Assembly: GCF_004364325.1 (NCBI RefSeq)
Contig: NZ_SOCP01000006.1
Coordinates: 124,001-188,000, forward strand
DNA from: Actinophytocola oryzae
GTDB lineage: Bacteria; Actinomycetota; Actinomycetes; Mycobacteriales; Pseudonocardiaceae
Reading direction: 5' to 3'
Length of the DNA: 64,000 nt
A program made the translations under genes and the position numbers. The notes under the pieces were generated by a model. It made no database searches. It had not been told where the DNA came from and saw only the letters and a program-made list of their open reading frames with translations. The first letter of the stretch is position 1. Every line of letters starts with the position of its first letter. Of the stretch, positions 1 through 7,978 are shown piece by piece.

Positions 1-2
1 CC

Positions 3-737
3 GCGAACGGGATCTACCGCAAGCCGCACATGGTGAAGCAGATCCTCACGCCGGAAGGCAAGGTCTTCTGGGAGGCGGACCGGTCGATGACCACCGGCCA
101 GCCCGCCTTCGACAAGACCGACTCGGCCAACAACGCGAAGATCGCCCGCAACGTGACCGAGTCACTGCTCCCGATCCCGAAGTCCTCGAACATCCCGTGC
201 GCCGACGGCAGGAAGTGTGCGGGCAAGACGGGCACGCACCAGTACGGCGAGACCGAGGACAACGCCAAGGCGTGGATGGTGGGCTACACCCCCTCCGTCT
301 CCGCCGCGGTGTCGATGGGTGCCGAGGTCGACGGCAAGCAGATGCCGCTCAAGAACAACAAGGGCAAGATCGTCTACGGCTCCGGGCTGCCGGGTCAGAT
401 CTGGCAGGAGTTCATGAACTCCTTCCTGAAGGGCACGGAGAAGCAGAACTTTCCGACGTTCATCCCCATCGGCAAGAAGGTCGACGAGAACGACGGGGAT
501 GACGACAAGAAGAAGAACGACAAGGGGTCGTCGAGCACCCAGCAGACGCAGAACAGCCAGACCGACAACCCCGGGCCGGGTGGCGGCCACCACAACGACC
601 CGTCCACCGACCAGTCCACGCCGGGCAACGGCGGTCCCAGCGGGCCGGGCAACGGCACCGACCCGCCCGAGACGGGTGATCCCGGTGACGGGATCGTGCT
701 GCCGGGACTCGGCGGCGGAGGTAGAGGTCATCGCTGA
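3..737 (+). CDS. Penicillin-binding protein, class A (PonA-type), C-terminal part; 5' end outside window
   Basis: This is the last 244 codons of a bifunctional peptidoglycan glycosyltransferase/transpeptidase that begins upstream of the window. The transpeptidase KTGT box is visible (Lys-Thr-Gly-Thr-His, nt 225-239) and is followed by the typical AWMVGYTP stretch of class A PBPs. The domain ends around IGKKV; beyond it lies a low-complexity tail, first Asp/Lys-rich, then Gly/Pro/Asn/Thr-rich, as in actinobacterial PonA proteins, where it sits outside the membrane. It lies next to a GT87 gene and the rpsF-dnaB block, as ponA1 does in mycobacteria. The catalytic Ser motif and the glycosyltransferase domain cannot be checked here. 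Confidence 0.93.
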   Translation, partial: ANGIYRKPHMVKQILTPEGKVFWEADRSMTTGQPAFDKTDSANNAKIARNVTESLLPIPKSSNIPCADGRKCAGKTGTHQYGETEDNAKAWMVGYTPSVSAAVSMGAEVDGKQMPLKNNKGKIVYGSGLPGQIWQEFMNSFLKGTEKQNFPTFIPIGKKVDENDGDDDKKKNDKGSSSTQQTQNSQTDNPGPGGGHHNDPSTDQSTPGNGGPSGPGNGTDPPETGDPGDGIVLPGLGGGGRGHR

Positions 738-749
738 CCGGTTCGTATG

Positions 750-776
750 ACAGAGGCCCCCGAGCGGGGCCTCTGT
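750..776 (+). terminator. Intrinsic-type terminator after the PBP gene
   Basis: Perfect 11-bp inverted repeat (750-760 with 766-776) around a 5-nt loop, 13 bp after the PBP stop codon. The tail is only weakly T-rich, as is usual in high-GC actinobacteria. Confidence 0.75.
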
Positions 777-843
777 CCGTTTCCGGGGTTCGCCACGTGA
801 GGTGGGGCGCCGGAGGATGATCGGCGCCCCGTAGCATCGGCGC

Positions 844-2445
844 GTGACCGAGCCCGCTCCGGACGCCGAGTCGAACCCCGAGTCGGACACCGAGTCCCCG
901 GCCGACACCCGTGCCGGGTCCGTCAGCGACACCGCGACGCTCGGGCCGGAAGAGCGGGTCATCCCGACGTGGACCGAGCCGCTGGCCCGCTCCGCCAGTG
1001 CGCCGGTCGGCGGCCCGCTCGGCGTGCACGCGGCGATCGGCAGGCACTGGTTCTGGACGCCGCTGCGAGTGGCGCTGATGATCGCGATCATCGGCCTGGC
1101 CGTCAGCTGGTTCGGCAAGGCGGCGTGCGTCCAGCAGTTCTACAACGAGGACGCCAAGCAGCTGGAGCTGGACTGGCGGTCGAACCGCCCGTTCACGGCC
1201 ATGTGCTACTCGGACATCATCCCGCTGTACTCGGCCGAGCAGCTGGACAAGGGCGGGTTCCCGTACAAGACCAGCTGGTTCGACGACGAGGGCAAGCCGA
1301 CGCAGCACGAGCGCTGGATGGAGTACCCGGTGCTGACCGGCCTCTTCCAGTGGGTGAACGCGAAGCTGACCGACGGCTGGCTGAGGATCGCCGCCGACGG
1401 CTGGTTGCCGACCGGGCTCGCCGTGACGGTGTTCTTCGACATCTCGGCGTTCTGGCTCGCACTGGCGTGGCTGGTGACGATCTGGGCGGTGACCAGGACC
1501 GCGCGGCGCCGTCCGTGGGACGCCGCGCTCATCGCCGCCTCCCCACTGGTCCTGGTGCACGCCTTCACCAACTTCGACACCCTCGCGACCGCGTGCGCGG
1601 CCACCGCGCTGCTGGCATGGGCCCGAAAACGTCCGGTGCTGGCCGGTGTCCTGCTCGGCATCGGCGGCGCGGCGAAGCTGTACCCGCTGTTCCTGCTGGG
1701 TGCGCTGCTCGTGCTGTGTCTTCGTGCCGGCCGCATGCGTGCGTTCTACTCGACGGCGGGTGCGGCGCTGCTGACCTGGGCCGTGGTGAACCTGCCCATC
1801 GCGCTGCTGTACCCACGCGGGTGGTGGGAGTTCTTCTACCGCAACAGCCTGCGCGGCGCGGATCCCGACTCCCTCTACAACGTGGTCAGCCAGTTCACGG
1901 GCTGGCAGGGCTTCGACGGTCCGCTGGCGTTCGACCAGACACCGACGTGGCTGAACGCGGTGAGCGCCGTGCTGTTCCTGGCGTGCTGCGCGGGCATCGC
2001 GTTCGTGGCACTGCACGCCCCCGTGCGACCCAGGGTCGCGCAGCTCGGCTTCCTGATCGTCGCGGCATTCCTCGTGACGAACAAGGTCTGGAGTCCGCAG
2101 TACTCGCTGTGGCTGGTGCCACTGGCGATCCTCGCGGTGCCGAGGTGGCGCATCCTGCTCGGCTGGATGGCGCTGGACGCGCTCGTGTGGGCGCCTCGGA
2201 TGATGTTCTACCTCGGCGACGACAAGAAGGGCCTGCCGATCGACTGGTTCCTGTCGTTCGTCGTGCTCCGCGACCTCGCCGTGGTCGGCCTGTGCGCCCT
2301 GATCATCTACGAGATCTACCACCCGACGAGAGACCTGGTCCGCCTCGGCGGCGAGGACGACCCGGCAGGCGGCTTCCTGGACGGCGCGCCGGACCGCTAC
2401 GTACTCAAGGTCAACCGGCGCCTGGTCGAGGAGCCCGTCGCCTGA
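844..2445 (+). CDS. GT87/DUF2029-type polyprenol-phosphate-mannose glycosyltransferase, membrane protein
   Basis: 533-aa polytopic membrane protein starting at GTG 844. The first 75 or so residues are an acidic, disordered cytoplasmic tail. About ten hydrophobic segments follow, with a long loop after the first one holding charged and aromatic residues (the Asp-containing first periplasmic loop typical of GT-C enzymes). This matches the GT87 family (Pfam DUF2029), integral membrane mannosyltransferases that use polyprenyl-phosphate sugars for envelope glycans. It follows the PBP gene directly, as the Rv0051-type gene follows ponA1 in mycobacteria. The donor and acceptor cannot be read from sequence. 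A second member of the family lies convergently just downstream (2517-3974). Confidence 0.85.
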   Translation: MTEPAPDAESNPESDTESPADTRAGSVSDTATLGPEERVIPTWTEPLARSASAPVGGPLGVHAAIGRHWFWTPLRVALMIAIIGLAVSWFGKAACVQQFYNEDAKQLELDWRSNRPFTAMCYSDIIPLYSAEQLDKGGFPYKTSWFDDEGKPTQHERWMEYPVLTGLFQWVNAKLTDGWLRIAADGWLPTGLAVTVFFDISAFWLALAWLVTIWAVTRTARRRPWDAALIAASPLVLVHAFTNFDTLATACAATALLAWARKRPVLAGVLLGIGGAAKLYPLFLLGALLVLCLRAGRMRAFYSTAGAALLTWAVVNLPIALLYPRGWWEFFYRNSLRGADPDSLYNVVSQFTGWQGFDGPLAFDQTPTWLNAVSAVLFLACCAGIAFVALHAPVRPRVAQLGFLIVAAFLVTNKVWSPQYSLWLVPLAILAVPRWRILLGWMALDALVWAPRMMFYLGDDKKGLPIDWFLSFVVLRDLAVVGLCALIIYEIYHPTRDLVRLGGEDDPAGGFLDGAPDRYVLKVNRRLVEEPVA

Positions 2446-2447
2446 GC

Positions 2448-2498
2448 TGTGGACAACTTCCCCGGAAGTTGTGGATACGTGGCGTGTTCTGTGGACAA
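2448..2498. promoter_or_regulatory. Cluster of three DnaA boxes between convergent GT87 genes
   Basis: Three same-oriented nonamers lie in 51 bp: TGTGGACAA (2448-2456), TGTGGATAC (2470-2478) and TGTGGACAA (2490-2498). The first and third are exact complements of TTGTCCACA, the high-GC actinobacterial DnaA box; the middle one is 8/9 to TTATCCACA. Spacing is 22 and 20 bp, about two helical turns. A perfect 9-bp inverted repeat (2453-2461 with 2464-2472) joins the first two boxes and may also act as a bidirectional terminator for the flanking convergent genes. DnaA binding is inferred. Confidence 0.7.
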
Positions 2499-2516
2499 CC
2501 CGGTGTCAGCGGGACT

Positions 2517-3974
2517 TCACACCGTCAGGCGGTCCCGGAAGGTTTCCCTCGTCGTCAGGAACGCGAAGAACAGGCCGATGAGCAACGCGGCCCTGCCCCA
2601 GACCCCCACCATGACCGCCTGGGCCGACAGCCCGTCGAAGATCCCGCCGTGCTTGCCGTAGAAGATCTCGTAGTACCAGCGGAAGATGCCGATCCCCATC
2701 GCGAGGTCGGCCGCCAGGTACGCCACGATCCAACCCCACCGCACCCGCAGCAGGACGAACATCGGGATCAGCCACAGCGTGTACTGCGGTGAGTGGACCT
2801 TGTGCAGCAGCAGGAACCCGCACAGCATCGCCGCGGACACCGGCACCCAGGGATAGGTGCCCTCCTTCTGGTACCGCACCCAGCCGACCGCGCACGCGGC
2901 GACGAACGAGAGCAGCATCAGCAGCGGCGACAGCACGCCGATCAGCTCCTGTACCGGCACGTTGTCCGGGTCGGAGTCCGGCCGGAACCCCCAGAACCAG
3001 ATCGAGTTCGTGGTGATGTCGGCCTTGCGCAGCAGCTGGAACGTGAACGAGGCGCGCCAGCCCTCGAAGCCGGCAACCATGAACGGCACGTTCACCGCGA
3101 CGGCCGTGCCGAGCGCGACCCCGGCCACGCGCAGCGCGCCGCGCCAGTCGGGCCCTCGCCTGCCGCCGAACTCGGCGCCGTCCCTGCCTCCCGTCAGCAC
3201 GTACAGCATCAACGGCAACGCGAAGATCGCCGGGTAGACCTTGAACGCGAAACCCAGCCCCAGCAGTACCGCCGCGACCGTCGCCCTGGTCAGCAGCGGT
3301 CTTTCGGCGCCGCGCGACCCCCAGCCGTGGTGCACGACGTAGAACGCCGCCGTCGCGCACAGCACCACCGGGAGCTCCCAGTTGTGGAACGCGTACAGGA
3401 TCAACGGCGTGCCGATGGCCCACAGCAGCGCCCGCCAGCCGGACATGCGGCCGAGCAGCCACGCGGTGGCGAGGCCGAACGGGGCGAGCAGCAGCGCCGA
3501 GTACAACAGGAAGTCCGCGTCGGTGTGCGCGAACAGCGCCGACGCCCAGATGAACACGCCGGTCAGCACCGGGTACTCGACGACGCCGCCGACCGGCTGG
3601 CCGTCGTCGGTCAGTTTGCCGTGCACGTACGGGAACACGTGCCGGTCGATGTCCCTGCCGATCCAGAGGGTCTGGATGTCCGAGTAGCAGACGTCCCGGT
3701 AGCGGCGCTCGTCGAAGTCCGGCTGGCTGCGGCCCCACTTGTCGAACTGGGGGCCGGTGCACCGGTCCTTGTTGACGAACCCCAGGACGAGCGTGATCCC
3801 GCACAGCACGGTCAGCACGATCAGACCGAGCGAGGTGAGGCGGACGCCGACGCCCGGCCGGCCAGGCGTGCCGGTGTCGCCGTCCCCCTGGGCGCCCACC
3901 TCCTCGGGCACGTCCTCTCCTGACCTCGGTTGCGACTCGGGTGCCGCCGCCGCACCGGCAGGCACGATGCTCAC
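2517..3974 (-). CDS. Second GT87/DUF2029-type membrane glycosyltransferase
   Basis: 485-aa polytopic membrane protein, paralogous in architecture to the gene at 844-2445. It has a Pro/Glu/Gly-rich N-terminal tail of about 45 residues, then TM segments separated by an extracytoplasmic loop containing a DERRYRDVCYSDI stretch; the first gene has the similar MCYSDI. The family adds mannose or related sugars from polyprenyl-phosphate donors on the outer face of the membrane. Its ATG (3974-3972) overlaps the stop of the upstream endonuclease IV gene in an ATGA arrangement, so the two are probably translationally coupled. Exact substrate unknown. Confidence 0.84.
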   Translation of the reverse strand: MSIVPAGAAAAPESQPRSGEDVPEEVGAQGDGDTGTPGRPGVGVRLTSLGLIVLTVLCGITLVLGFVNKDRCTGPQFDKWGRSQPDFDERRYRDVCYSDIQTLWIGRDIDRHVFPYVHGKLTDDGQPVGGVVEYPVLTGVFIWASALFAHTDADFLLYSALLLAPFGLATAWLLGRMSGWRALLWAIGTPLILYAFHNWELPVVLCATAAFYVVHHGWGSRGAERPLLTRATVAAVLLGLGFAFKVYPAIFALPLMLYVLTGGRDGAEFGGRRGPDWRGALRVAGVALGTAVAVNVPFMVAGFEGWRASFTFQLLRKADITTNSIWFWGFRPDSDPDNVPVQELIGVLSPLLMLLSFVAACAVGWVRYQKEGTYPWVPVSAAMLCGFLLLHKVHSPQYTLWLIPMFVLLRVRWGWIVAYLAADLAMGIGIFRWYYEIFYGKHGGIFDGLSAQAVMVGVWGRAALLIGLFFAFLTTRETFRDRLTV

Positions 3975-4741
3975 CGTCCCGTTGCCTCACGCAGGAACGC
4001 GATGTCGTCGGCCTGCCCGTCCGCCGGCGTCTCCACCACGACGGGCGCCCCTGCCTCGGCCACCACCGCGGCGAGCTGCTCGGCGTCGATCATGCCAGTC
4101 GCGATGTTGTCGTGCCTGTCCCTCGACGACCCGAACTCGTCACGCGAGCTGTTCAGGTGCACGAGGTCGATGCGGCCGGTAATGCCCTTCACCCGTTCGA
4201 CGATGCCCACCAGGTCCTCGCCCGCGGCGAACGCGTGGCAGGTGTCCAGGCAGAACCCCGCGTCGAACTCGCCGACCGCGTCCCACAGGCGGGCCAGCAT
4301 GTCGAACCTGCGGGCCATGGCGTTGTCGCCGCCCGCGGTGTTCTCGATCAGGATCGGCAGCGGGAAGCCACCCGCCTCGGCCTGCCTCGAGAAGAACTTG
4401 CGCCAGTTCTCGAGGCCCGCCGCCGGGTCCTCGCCCTGGGTGACGTGGCCGCCGTGCACGATCAGGCCCTTCGCCCCCGACTTGGCCGCCGACTCCGCGT
4501 ACTGGGTGACCGTCTTGCGGGACGGGATCCGGATACGGTTGTTCGTCGACGCGATGTTCACCGGGTACGGCGAGTGGACGAACACGTCGATGCCCGCCTC
4601 GCGCAGCGCGTCGGCCTGCGGGTGTGGCTGCTGGGCCTTCCAGCTCTGCGGGTCACCGAGGAAGAACTGCACGACGTCCGCGTTCCGCTCACGCGCGGCG
4701 CCGAGTGGGTCGTCGCTGTGGATGTGGGCGCCGATGCTCAT
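3971..4741 (-). CDS. nfo: Deoxyribonuclease IV (AP endonuclease, endonuclease IV)
   Basis: 256-aa AP endonuclease of the Nfo family, which cleaves DNA 5' of abasic sites in base excision repair using three zinc ions in a TIM barrel. Visible metal-ligand motifs: HGGH near residue 95, ENTAGG, LDTCH, VHLNSSRDEFGSSRDRH, and a C-terminal VETP. These correspond to the conserved His/Glu/Asp ligand set. I chose ATG 4741 (MSIGAHIHSDD) because the alternative upstream extension to 4864 is Arg-rich and does not resemble the family N-terminus. The stop overlaps the start of the GT87 gene by ATGA, an odd operon partner for a repair enzyme. Confidence 0.94.
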   Translation of the reverse strand: MSIGAHIHSDDPLGAARERNADVVQFFLGDPQSWKAQQPHPQADALREAGIDVFVHSPYPVNIASTNNRIRIPSRKTVTQYAESAAKSGAKGLIVHGGHVTQGEDPAAGLENWRKFFSRQAEAGGFPLPILIENTAGGDNAMARRFDMLARLWDAVGEFDAGFCLDTCHAFAAGEDLVGIVERVKGITGRIDLVHLNSSRDEFGSSRDRHDNIATGMIDAEQLAAVVAEAGAPVVVETPADGQADDIAFLREATGR

Positions 4742-4916
4742 GGCCCGCGAGCGTAGTCGGCCGGGCCGGGGTGAGGATGGAGTGTCCGGTGAACCTCCCT
4801 GGTTGCGCCGGATGGCCGAATCCGTACGCACTCGGCGACCAATCGCCCTGGTCACCGTCACCAACCCGGGTTAACGTCGTTGAATAGTGTGTTACCGCCG
4901 AGTAAGGGGGAGGCAG

Positions 4917-5912
4917 ATGCGCCGGCGTGTGAAGAGCTTCGTCTCAGCGGTCGCCCTTGTCTTCGGCGTGTCCGCGATGACCCTCCTCGCAGGCGGCGGC
5001 TCCGCCAGCGCGGCCGAGCCGATCGTCGTCGGCGACTGCGCGGCCAGCGTCCAGGGCGTTCCCGGCCAGCCGGTGTCACTCGCGCCGGGCGCCGTGCTCG
5101 GCGTCGTGACCGACATCGTGCGTGCCGTTCCCATCCTGGGTCCTCCGATCGCTGGTGAGGCGAACAAGGCCATCGCCGCGCTGCCTCCCATCCCGATCGG
5201 CGCGGTCCCCATCGGCACCGGCTACATCACCGGCGGCACGATCGCGACCGCCGTCAACGCACAGCTCGCGAAGATCCCGGTGCTCGGCGGCGTGCTGAGC
5301 CTGATCGTCGGCACCGTGCAGACGACGTTGACGAACCTCTGCGGCGTGACCGTGACCGGCGTGAACGCGGCGGCCGCACCCGTGCAGGACGGCGCGGGCG
5401 CCGTGGCCGACTCCTCGGAGGAGGCCGTCGGACGCGTCCTGCCGGGGGTTCCTGGCGGCGGGGGCACGGGCGGCACACCCGGCACCAACCCGGGGACGAA
5501 CCCGGGCACCGGGCCGAGCGGTGGCGGTGGCACGCCGGCACCCAACCAGCCGGTCACCGGCGGCCTCTCCGACCTCGGCCTGCAGCTCTACCAGCCGGGT
5601 CTGTGGGACTTCGGCCGCTCGCCGATGGCCGACTACTCGAACATCCCGTTCGCGCGGGCCGGCATGTGGGCGCCCTCACCCGGTGTCCGCTACGGCGGCG
5701 GCGTGCCCGGGTACTCGCCGGAGTTCGGCGTCGTCGGCGACACGCTTCCCGACGACGGCGTGTCCGTGGCGGGTGCCGCCGAGGCGTTGCGCCCGCCCGA
5801 GAACCAGCGCGTGGAGTTCCCCGTGCTGCTCGCCGTGCTGGCACTGTCCGGCGTGACCGCGTCGCTGGTCCGCACGTGGGTGCTGCGCAGGGCACCTCAG
5901 GTCACCATGTAG
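4917..5912 (+). CDS. Secreted/membrane-anchored hypothetical protein with Gly-Pro linker
   Basis: 331 aa. I placed the start at ATG 4917 because an AAGGGGGAGG ribosome site lies just upstream. The N-terminus is a clear Sec signal peptide (MRRRVKSF, a hydrophobic core, then SASA before AEP). The mature part is Ala/Val/Gly-rich without recognisable catalytic motifs. A Gly/Thr/Pro/Asn linker of about 40 residues follows around residue 180. The C-terminus has one hydrophobic segment followed by RTWVLRRAP, consistent with a single-pass C-terminal anchor. I do not recognise the family. It lies divergent from nfo and immediately upstream of rpsF. A surface or wall-linked role is inferred only from topology. 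Confidence 0.75.
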   Translation: MRRRVKSFVSAVALVFGVSAMTLLAGGGSASAAEPIVVGDCAASVQGVPGQPVSLAPGAVLGVVTDIVRAVPILGPPIAGEANKAIAALPPIPIGAVPIGTGYITGGTIATAVNAQLAKIPVLGGVLSLIVGTVQTTLTNLCGVTVTGVNAAAAPVQDGAGAVADSSEEAVGRVLPGVPGGGGTGGTPGTNPGTNPGTGPSGGGGTPAPNQPVTGGLSDLGLQLYQPGLWDFGRSPMADYSNIPFARAGMWAPSPGVRYGGGVPGYSPEFGVVGDTLPDDGVSVAGAAEALRPPENQRVEFPVLLAVLALSGVTASLVRTWVLRRAPQVTM

Positions 5913-5985
5913 CCTGATCGGCGCAAGACCCCTCCTGCCACGGAGAGTCCGTGGCCGCAGAGTCCACAGGAGGTGAGTGGTCTTC

Positions 5986-6282
5986 ATGCGTCATTACGAG
6001 GTAATGGTCATCCTCGACCCCACTCTCGACGAGCGCACCGTCCAGCCGACGCTGGACAGCTTCCTCAACGTGATCCGTACCTCCGGCGGCAACGTCGAGA
6101 AGGTAGAGGTCTGGGGCAAGCGTCGCCTCTCGTTCGAGATCAAGAAGCACACCGAGGGCATCTACGCCGTGCTCGATGTGAACTCCGAGCCAGACGCGGT
6201 CAAGGAGCTCGACCGCCAGCTGGGGCTCCAGGAGACCGTGCTGCGGACCAAGGTCCTGCGGCGCGACTCCGTTGGTGCCTGA
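5986..6282 (+). CDS. rpsF: 30S ribosomal protein S6
   Basis: 98-aa S6 (MRHYEVMVILDP start), a small-subunit platform protein that binds 16S rRNA together with S18. The start is ATG 5986; an ACAGGAGGTGA ribosome site sits at 5966-5976, which favours it over an in-frame GTG nine bases earlier. The family features EKVEVWGKRRLSFEIKKHTEG and a C-terminal VLRTKVLRR are present. It heads the conserved rpsF-ssb-rpsR-rplI operon, so S6 and its partner S18 are made from the same transcript with SSB between them. Confidence 0.98.
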   Translation: MRHYEVMVILDPTLDERTVQPTLDSFLNVIRTSGGNVEKVEVWGKRRLSFEIKKHTEGIYAVLDVNSEPDAVKELDRQLGLQETVLRTKVLRRDSVGA

Positions 6283-6299
6283 CACCTGGAGGTAACGAC

Positions 6300-6797
6300 A
6301 TGGCAGGCGACACGGTCATCACCGTCATCGGCAACCTGACCGCCGACCCCGAGCTGCGGTTCACGCAGTCCGGCGCCGCGGTGGCCAACTTCACGATCGC
6401 GTCCACGCCCCGCACCCTCGACCGGGCCTCCGGCGAGTGGAAGGACGGCGAGGCCCTCTTCCTGCGGTGCAACATCTGGCGGCAGGCGGCCGAGAACGTG
6501 GCGGAGTCCCTCACCAGGGGCGCGCGCGTGATCGTGTCCGGCCGGCTCAAGCAGCGGTCCTTCGAGACCCGTGAGGGCGAGAAGCGGACCGTCGTGGAGC
6601 TGGAGGTCGACGAGATCGGCCCCTCGCTGCGGTACGCCACCGCGAAGATCAACAAGGTGGCTCGCGGGAGCGGCGGCGGTGGAGGCGGTGGCTACGGCGG
6701 CGGTAACGGCGGCGGCGGCGCCCCGGCCGACGACCCGTGGGGCTCGGCCCCGCCTGCCGGCTCCGGCGGCGGGTTCTCCGACGAGCCACCCTTCTGA
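6300..6797 (+). CDS. ssb: Single-stranded DNA-binding protein
   Basis: 165-aa SSB. It coats ssDNA at replication forks and recruits repair and replication proteins through its C-terminal tail. The OB fold covers roughly residues 1-112 (GDTVITVIGNLTADPELRFTQ, later NIWRQAAENVAESLTRGARVIVSGRL). A Gly-rich linker of about 25 residues follows, then an acidic tip ending DEPPF, a variant of the usual DDDIPF-like SSB tip. The start ATG 6300 follows a GGAGGTAA site. It lies 17 bp after rpsF. Length and layout match the actinobacterial essential SSB. Confidence 0.97.
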   Translation: MAGDTVITVIGNLTADPELRFTQSGAAVANFTIASTPRTLDRASGEWKDGEALFLRCNIWRQAAENVAESLTRGARVIVSGRLKQRSFETREGEKRTVVELEVDEIGPSLRYATAKINKVARGSGGGGGGGYGGGNGGGGAPADDPWGSAPPAGSGGGFSDEPPF

Positions 6798-6833
6798 TCA
6801 ACGAAGCTTCGGGATATTTGAGGAGTAAGACCA

Positions 6834-7094
6834 GTGGCCAAGCCACCCATTCGCAAGCCCAAGAAGAAGGTTTGCGTGTTCTGCAAGGCGGAGAAGAAGG
6901 CGAAGTCGAAGTCCGACCTTCAGGACATCGACTACAAGGACACCACGCTGCTGCGGAAGTACATCTCCGACCGCGGCAAGATCCGTGCCCGCCGGGTCAC
7001 CGGCAACTGCAGCCAGCACCAGCGTGACGTCGCCATCGCGGTGAAGAACGCGCGTGAGATGGCTCTGCTGCCCTACACCTCGACCGCGCGCTGA
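6834..7094 (+). CDS. rpsR: 30S ribosomal protein S18 (Cys-containing, zinc-binding type)
   Basis: 86-aa S18, partner of S6 on the 30S platform. It starts at GTG 6834 behind GAGGAG. The N-terminal basic segment is followed by VCVFC and later GNCSQHQRD, giving a CxxC...CxxH pattern of the C+ (zinc-binding) paralogue. In mycobacteria the C+ form sits in this same operon and a cysteine-free paralogue replaces it under zinc limitation, so a C- copy elsewhere in this genome is expected but not visible here. Confidence 0.97.
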   Translation: MAKPPIRKPKKKVCVFCKAEKKAKSKSDLQDIDYKDTTLLRKYISDRGKIRARRVTGNCSQHQRDVAIAVKNAREMALLPYTSTAR

Positions 7095-7108
7095 TCTGAG
7101 GAGTCACG

Positions 7109-7561
7109 ATGAAGCTCATCCTCACCGCTGATGTGACGGGCCTCGGTGGGCCCGGCGACATCGTCGAGGTCAAGGACGGCTACGGCCGCAACTACCTGCT
7201 GCCCAACAAGCTCGCGATCGCCGCTTCGAAGGGCGCCGAGAAGCAGGTGCAGACCATCCGTCGCGCACAGCAGGCCCGCGCCATCCGCGGCCTCGACCAC
7301 GCGAACGAGGTCAAGGCGGCCATCGAGAAGGTGGCCCCGGTGAAGCTGAAGGCCAAGGCGGCGGCCGGTTCCGGCAAGCTGTTCGGCTCGGTCACCACGG
7401 CCGACGTCGTGTCGGCCGTCAAGGCGGCAGGCGGCCCGGTGCTGGACAAGCGGGCGATCGAGATGCCGGGTCACATCAAGACCGTCGGCAAGCACTCGGT
7501 CAACGTCCGGCTGCACCCGGACGTCACCGTCGCGGTCAAGCTCGAGGTCACGGCCAGCTGA
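7109..7561 (+). CDS. rplI: 50S ribosomal protein L9
   Basis: 150-aa L9, an elongated protein that binds 23S rRNA at the base of the L1 stalk and restrains mRNA slippage. The N-terminal rRNA-binding domain (MKLILTADVTGLGGPGDIVEVKDGYGRNYLLP) is typical. It continues into the long connecting helix and a C-terminal domain ending VTASK-like. It starts at ATG 7109 with GAGGAG upstream, 14 bp after rpsR, as last gene of the operon. A strong hairpin follows at 7603-7643. Confidence 0.98.
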   Translation: MKLILTADVTGLGGPGDIVEVKDGYGRNYLLPNKLAIAASKGAEKQVQTIRRAQQARAIRGLDHANEVKAAIEKVAPVKLKAKAAAGSGKLFGSVTTADVVSAVKAAGGPVLDKRAIEMPGHIKTVGKHSVNVRLHPDVTVAVKLEVTAS

Positions 7562-7602
7562 CCGTCTTCCCGCGATGATAGACGGAGAGTAACTGTTTTC
7601 GC

Positions 7603-7643
7603 GTCAGCCCCGTGTCGGGTCAACGAACCCGGCCGGGGCTGAC
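7603..7643 (+). terminator. Terminator of the rpsF-rplI operon
   Basis: Nested inverted repeat: outer arms 7603-7611 with 7635-7643 (9 bp, GTCAGCCCC/GGGGCTGAC) enclose a second stem CGGGT/ACCCG. It lies 42 bp after the rplI stop and separates rplI from the dnaB promoter. Confidence 0.7.
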
Positions 7644-7776
7644 CGGTCTTACCTGGCCCTGGTCGCGCGACACGCCGAAGACGTGTCACCTGCCGACACG
7701 CCGGTCGAATCCAGGTTCGTTCTTCCACAACCTGCACACAGCCCCTGATCTGGGGTTTCTTTGGCGACGGCGCGAT

Positions 7777-7851
7777 CTGTCCCCAGGTTATCCACATGTG
7801 CGCCGACGGCCTGTGACTGGGTGCCGCAAGCTGTCCACAGATCTGTCCACC
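7777..7851 (+). promoter_or_regulatory. DnaA-box cluster upstream of dnaB
   Basis: Nonamers in one orientation: CTGTCCCCA (7777-7785), TTATCCACA (7788-7796, exact match to the classical box), CTGTCCACA (7831-7839, 8/9 to TTGTCCACA) and CTGTCCACC (7843-7851, 7/9). They lie 77-151 bp upstream of the dnaB -35 hexamer. DnaA control of dnaB is an inference. Confidence 0.55.
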
Positions 7852-7927
7852 GGGGTGTTTGCGCGGACCCGTCCGGCGCTCTAGGTTCCGCTTGGTTCGC
7901 TCGCTCTGCGTGCACGCACCCGAGCGC

Positions 7928-7956
7928 TTGCTGTCGCCGCCACGGGTGCTTATCGT
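7928..7956 (+). promoter_or_regulatory. Candidate dnaB promoter
   Basis: TTGCTG (7928-7933) and TATCGT (7951-7956) separated by exactly 17 bp fit a SigA-type -35/-10 pair with the actinobacterial TAnnnT -10. The predicted start falls at about 7963, inside the adjoining LexA box. Confidence 0.6.
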
Positions 7957-7962
7957 TGAGGT

Positions 7963-7978
7963 TCGAACATATGTTCGG
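7963..7978. promoter_or_regulatory. LexA (SOS) box at the dnaB promoter
   Basis: TCGAACATATGTTCGG contains CGAACATATGTTCG, a perfect palindrome that fits the CGAACRNRYGTTCG operator known for LexA of Bacillus and mycobacteria. It covers the predicted transcription start and ends 20 bp before the GTG of dnaB, an ideal repressing position. Confidence 0.78.

Noticed and set aside
460..2322. Antisense open frame of 620 codons opposite the GT87 gene
   Set aside because: Long antisense frames are expected at this GC content. The product is His/Arg/Gln-rich low complexity and the sense frame encodes a recognisable membrane protein.
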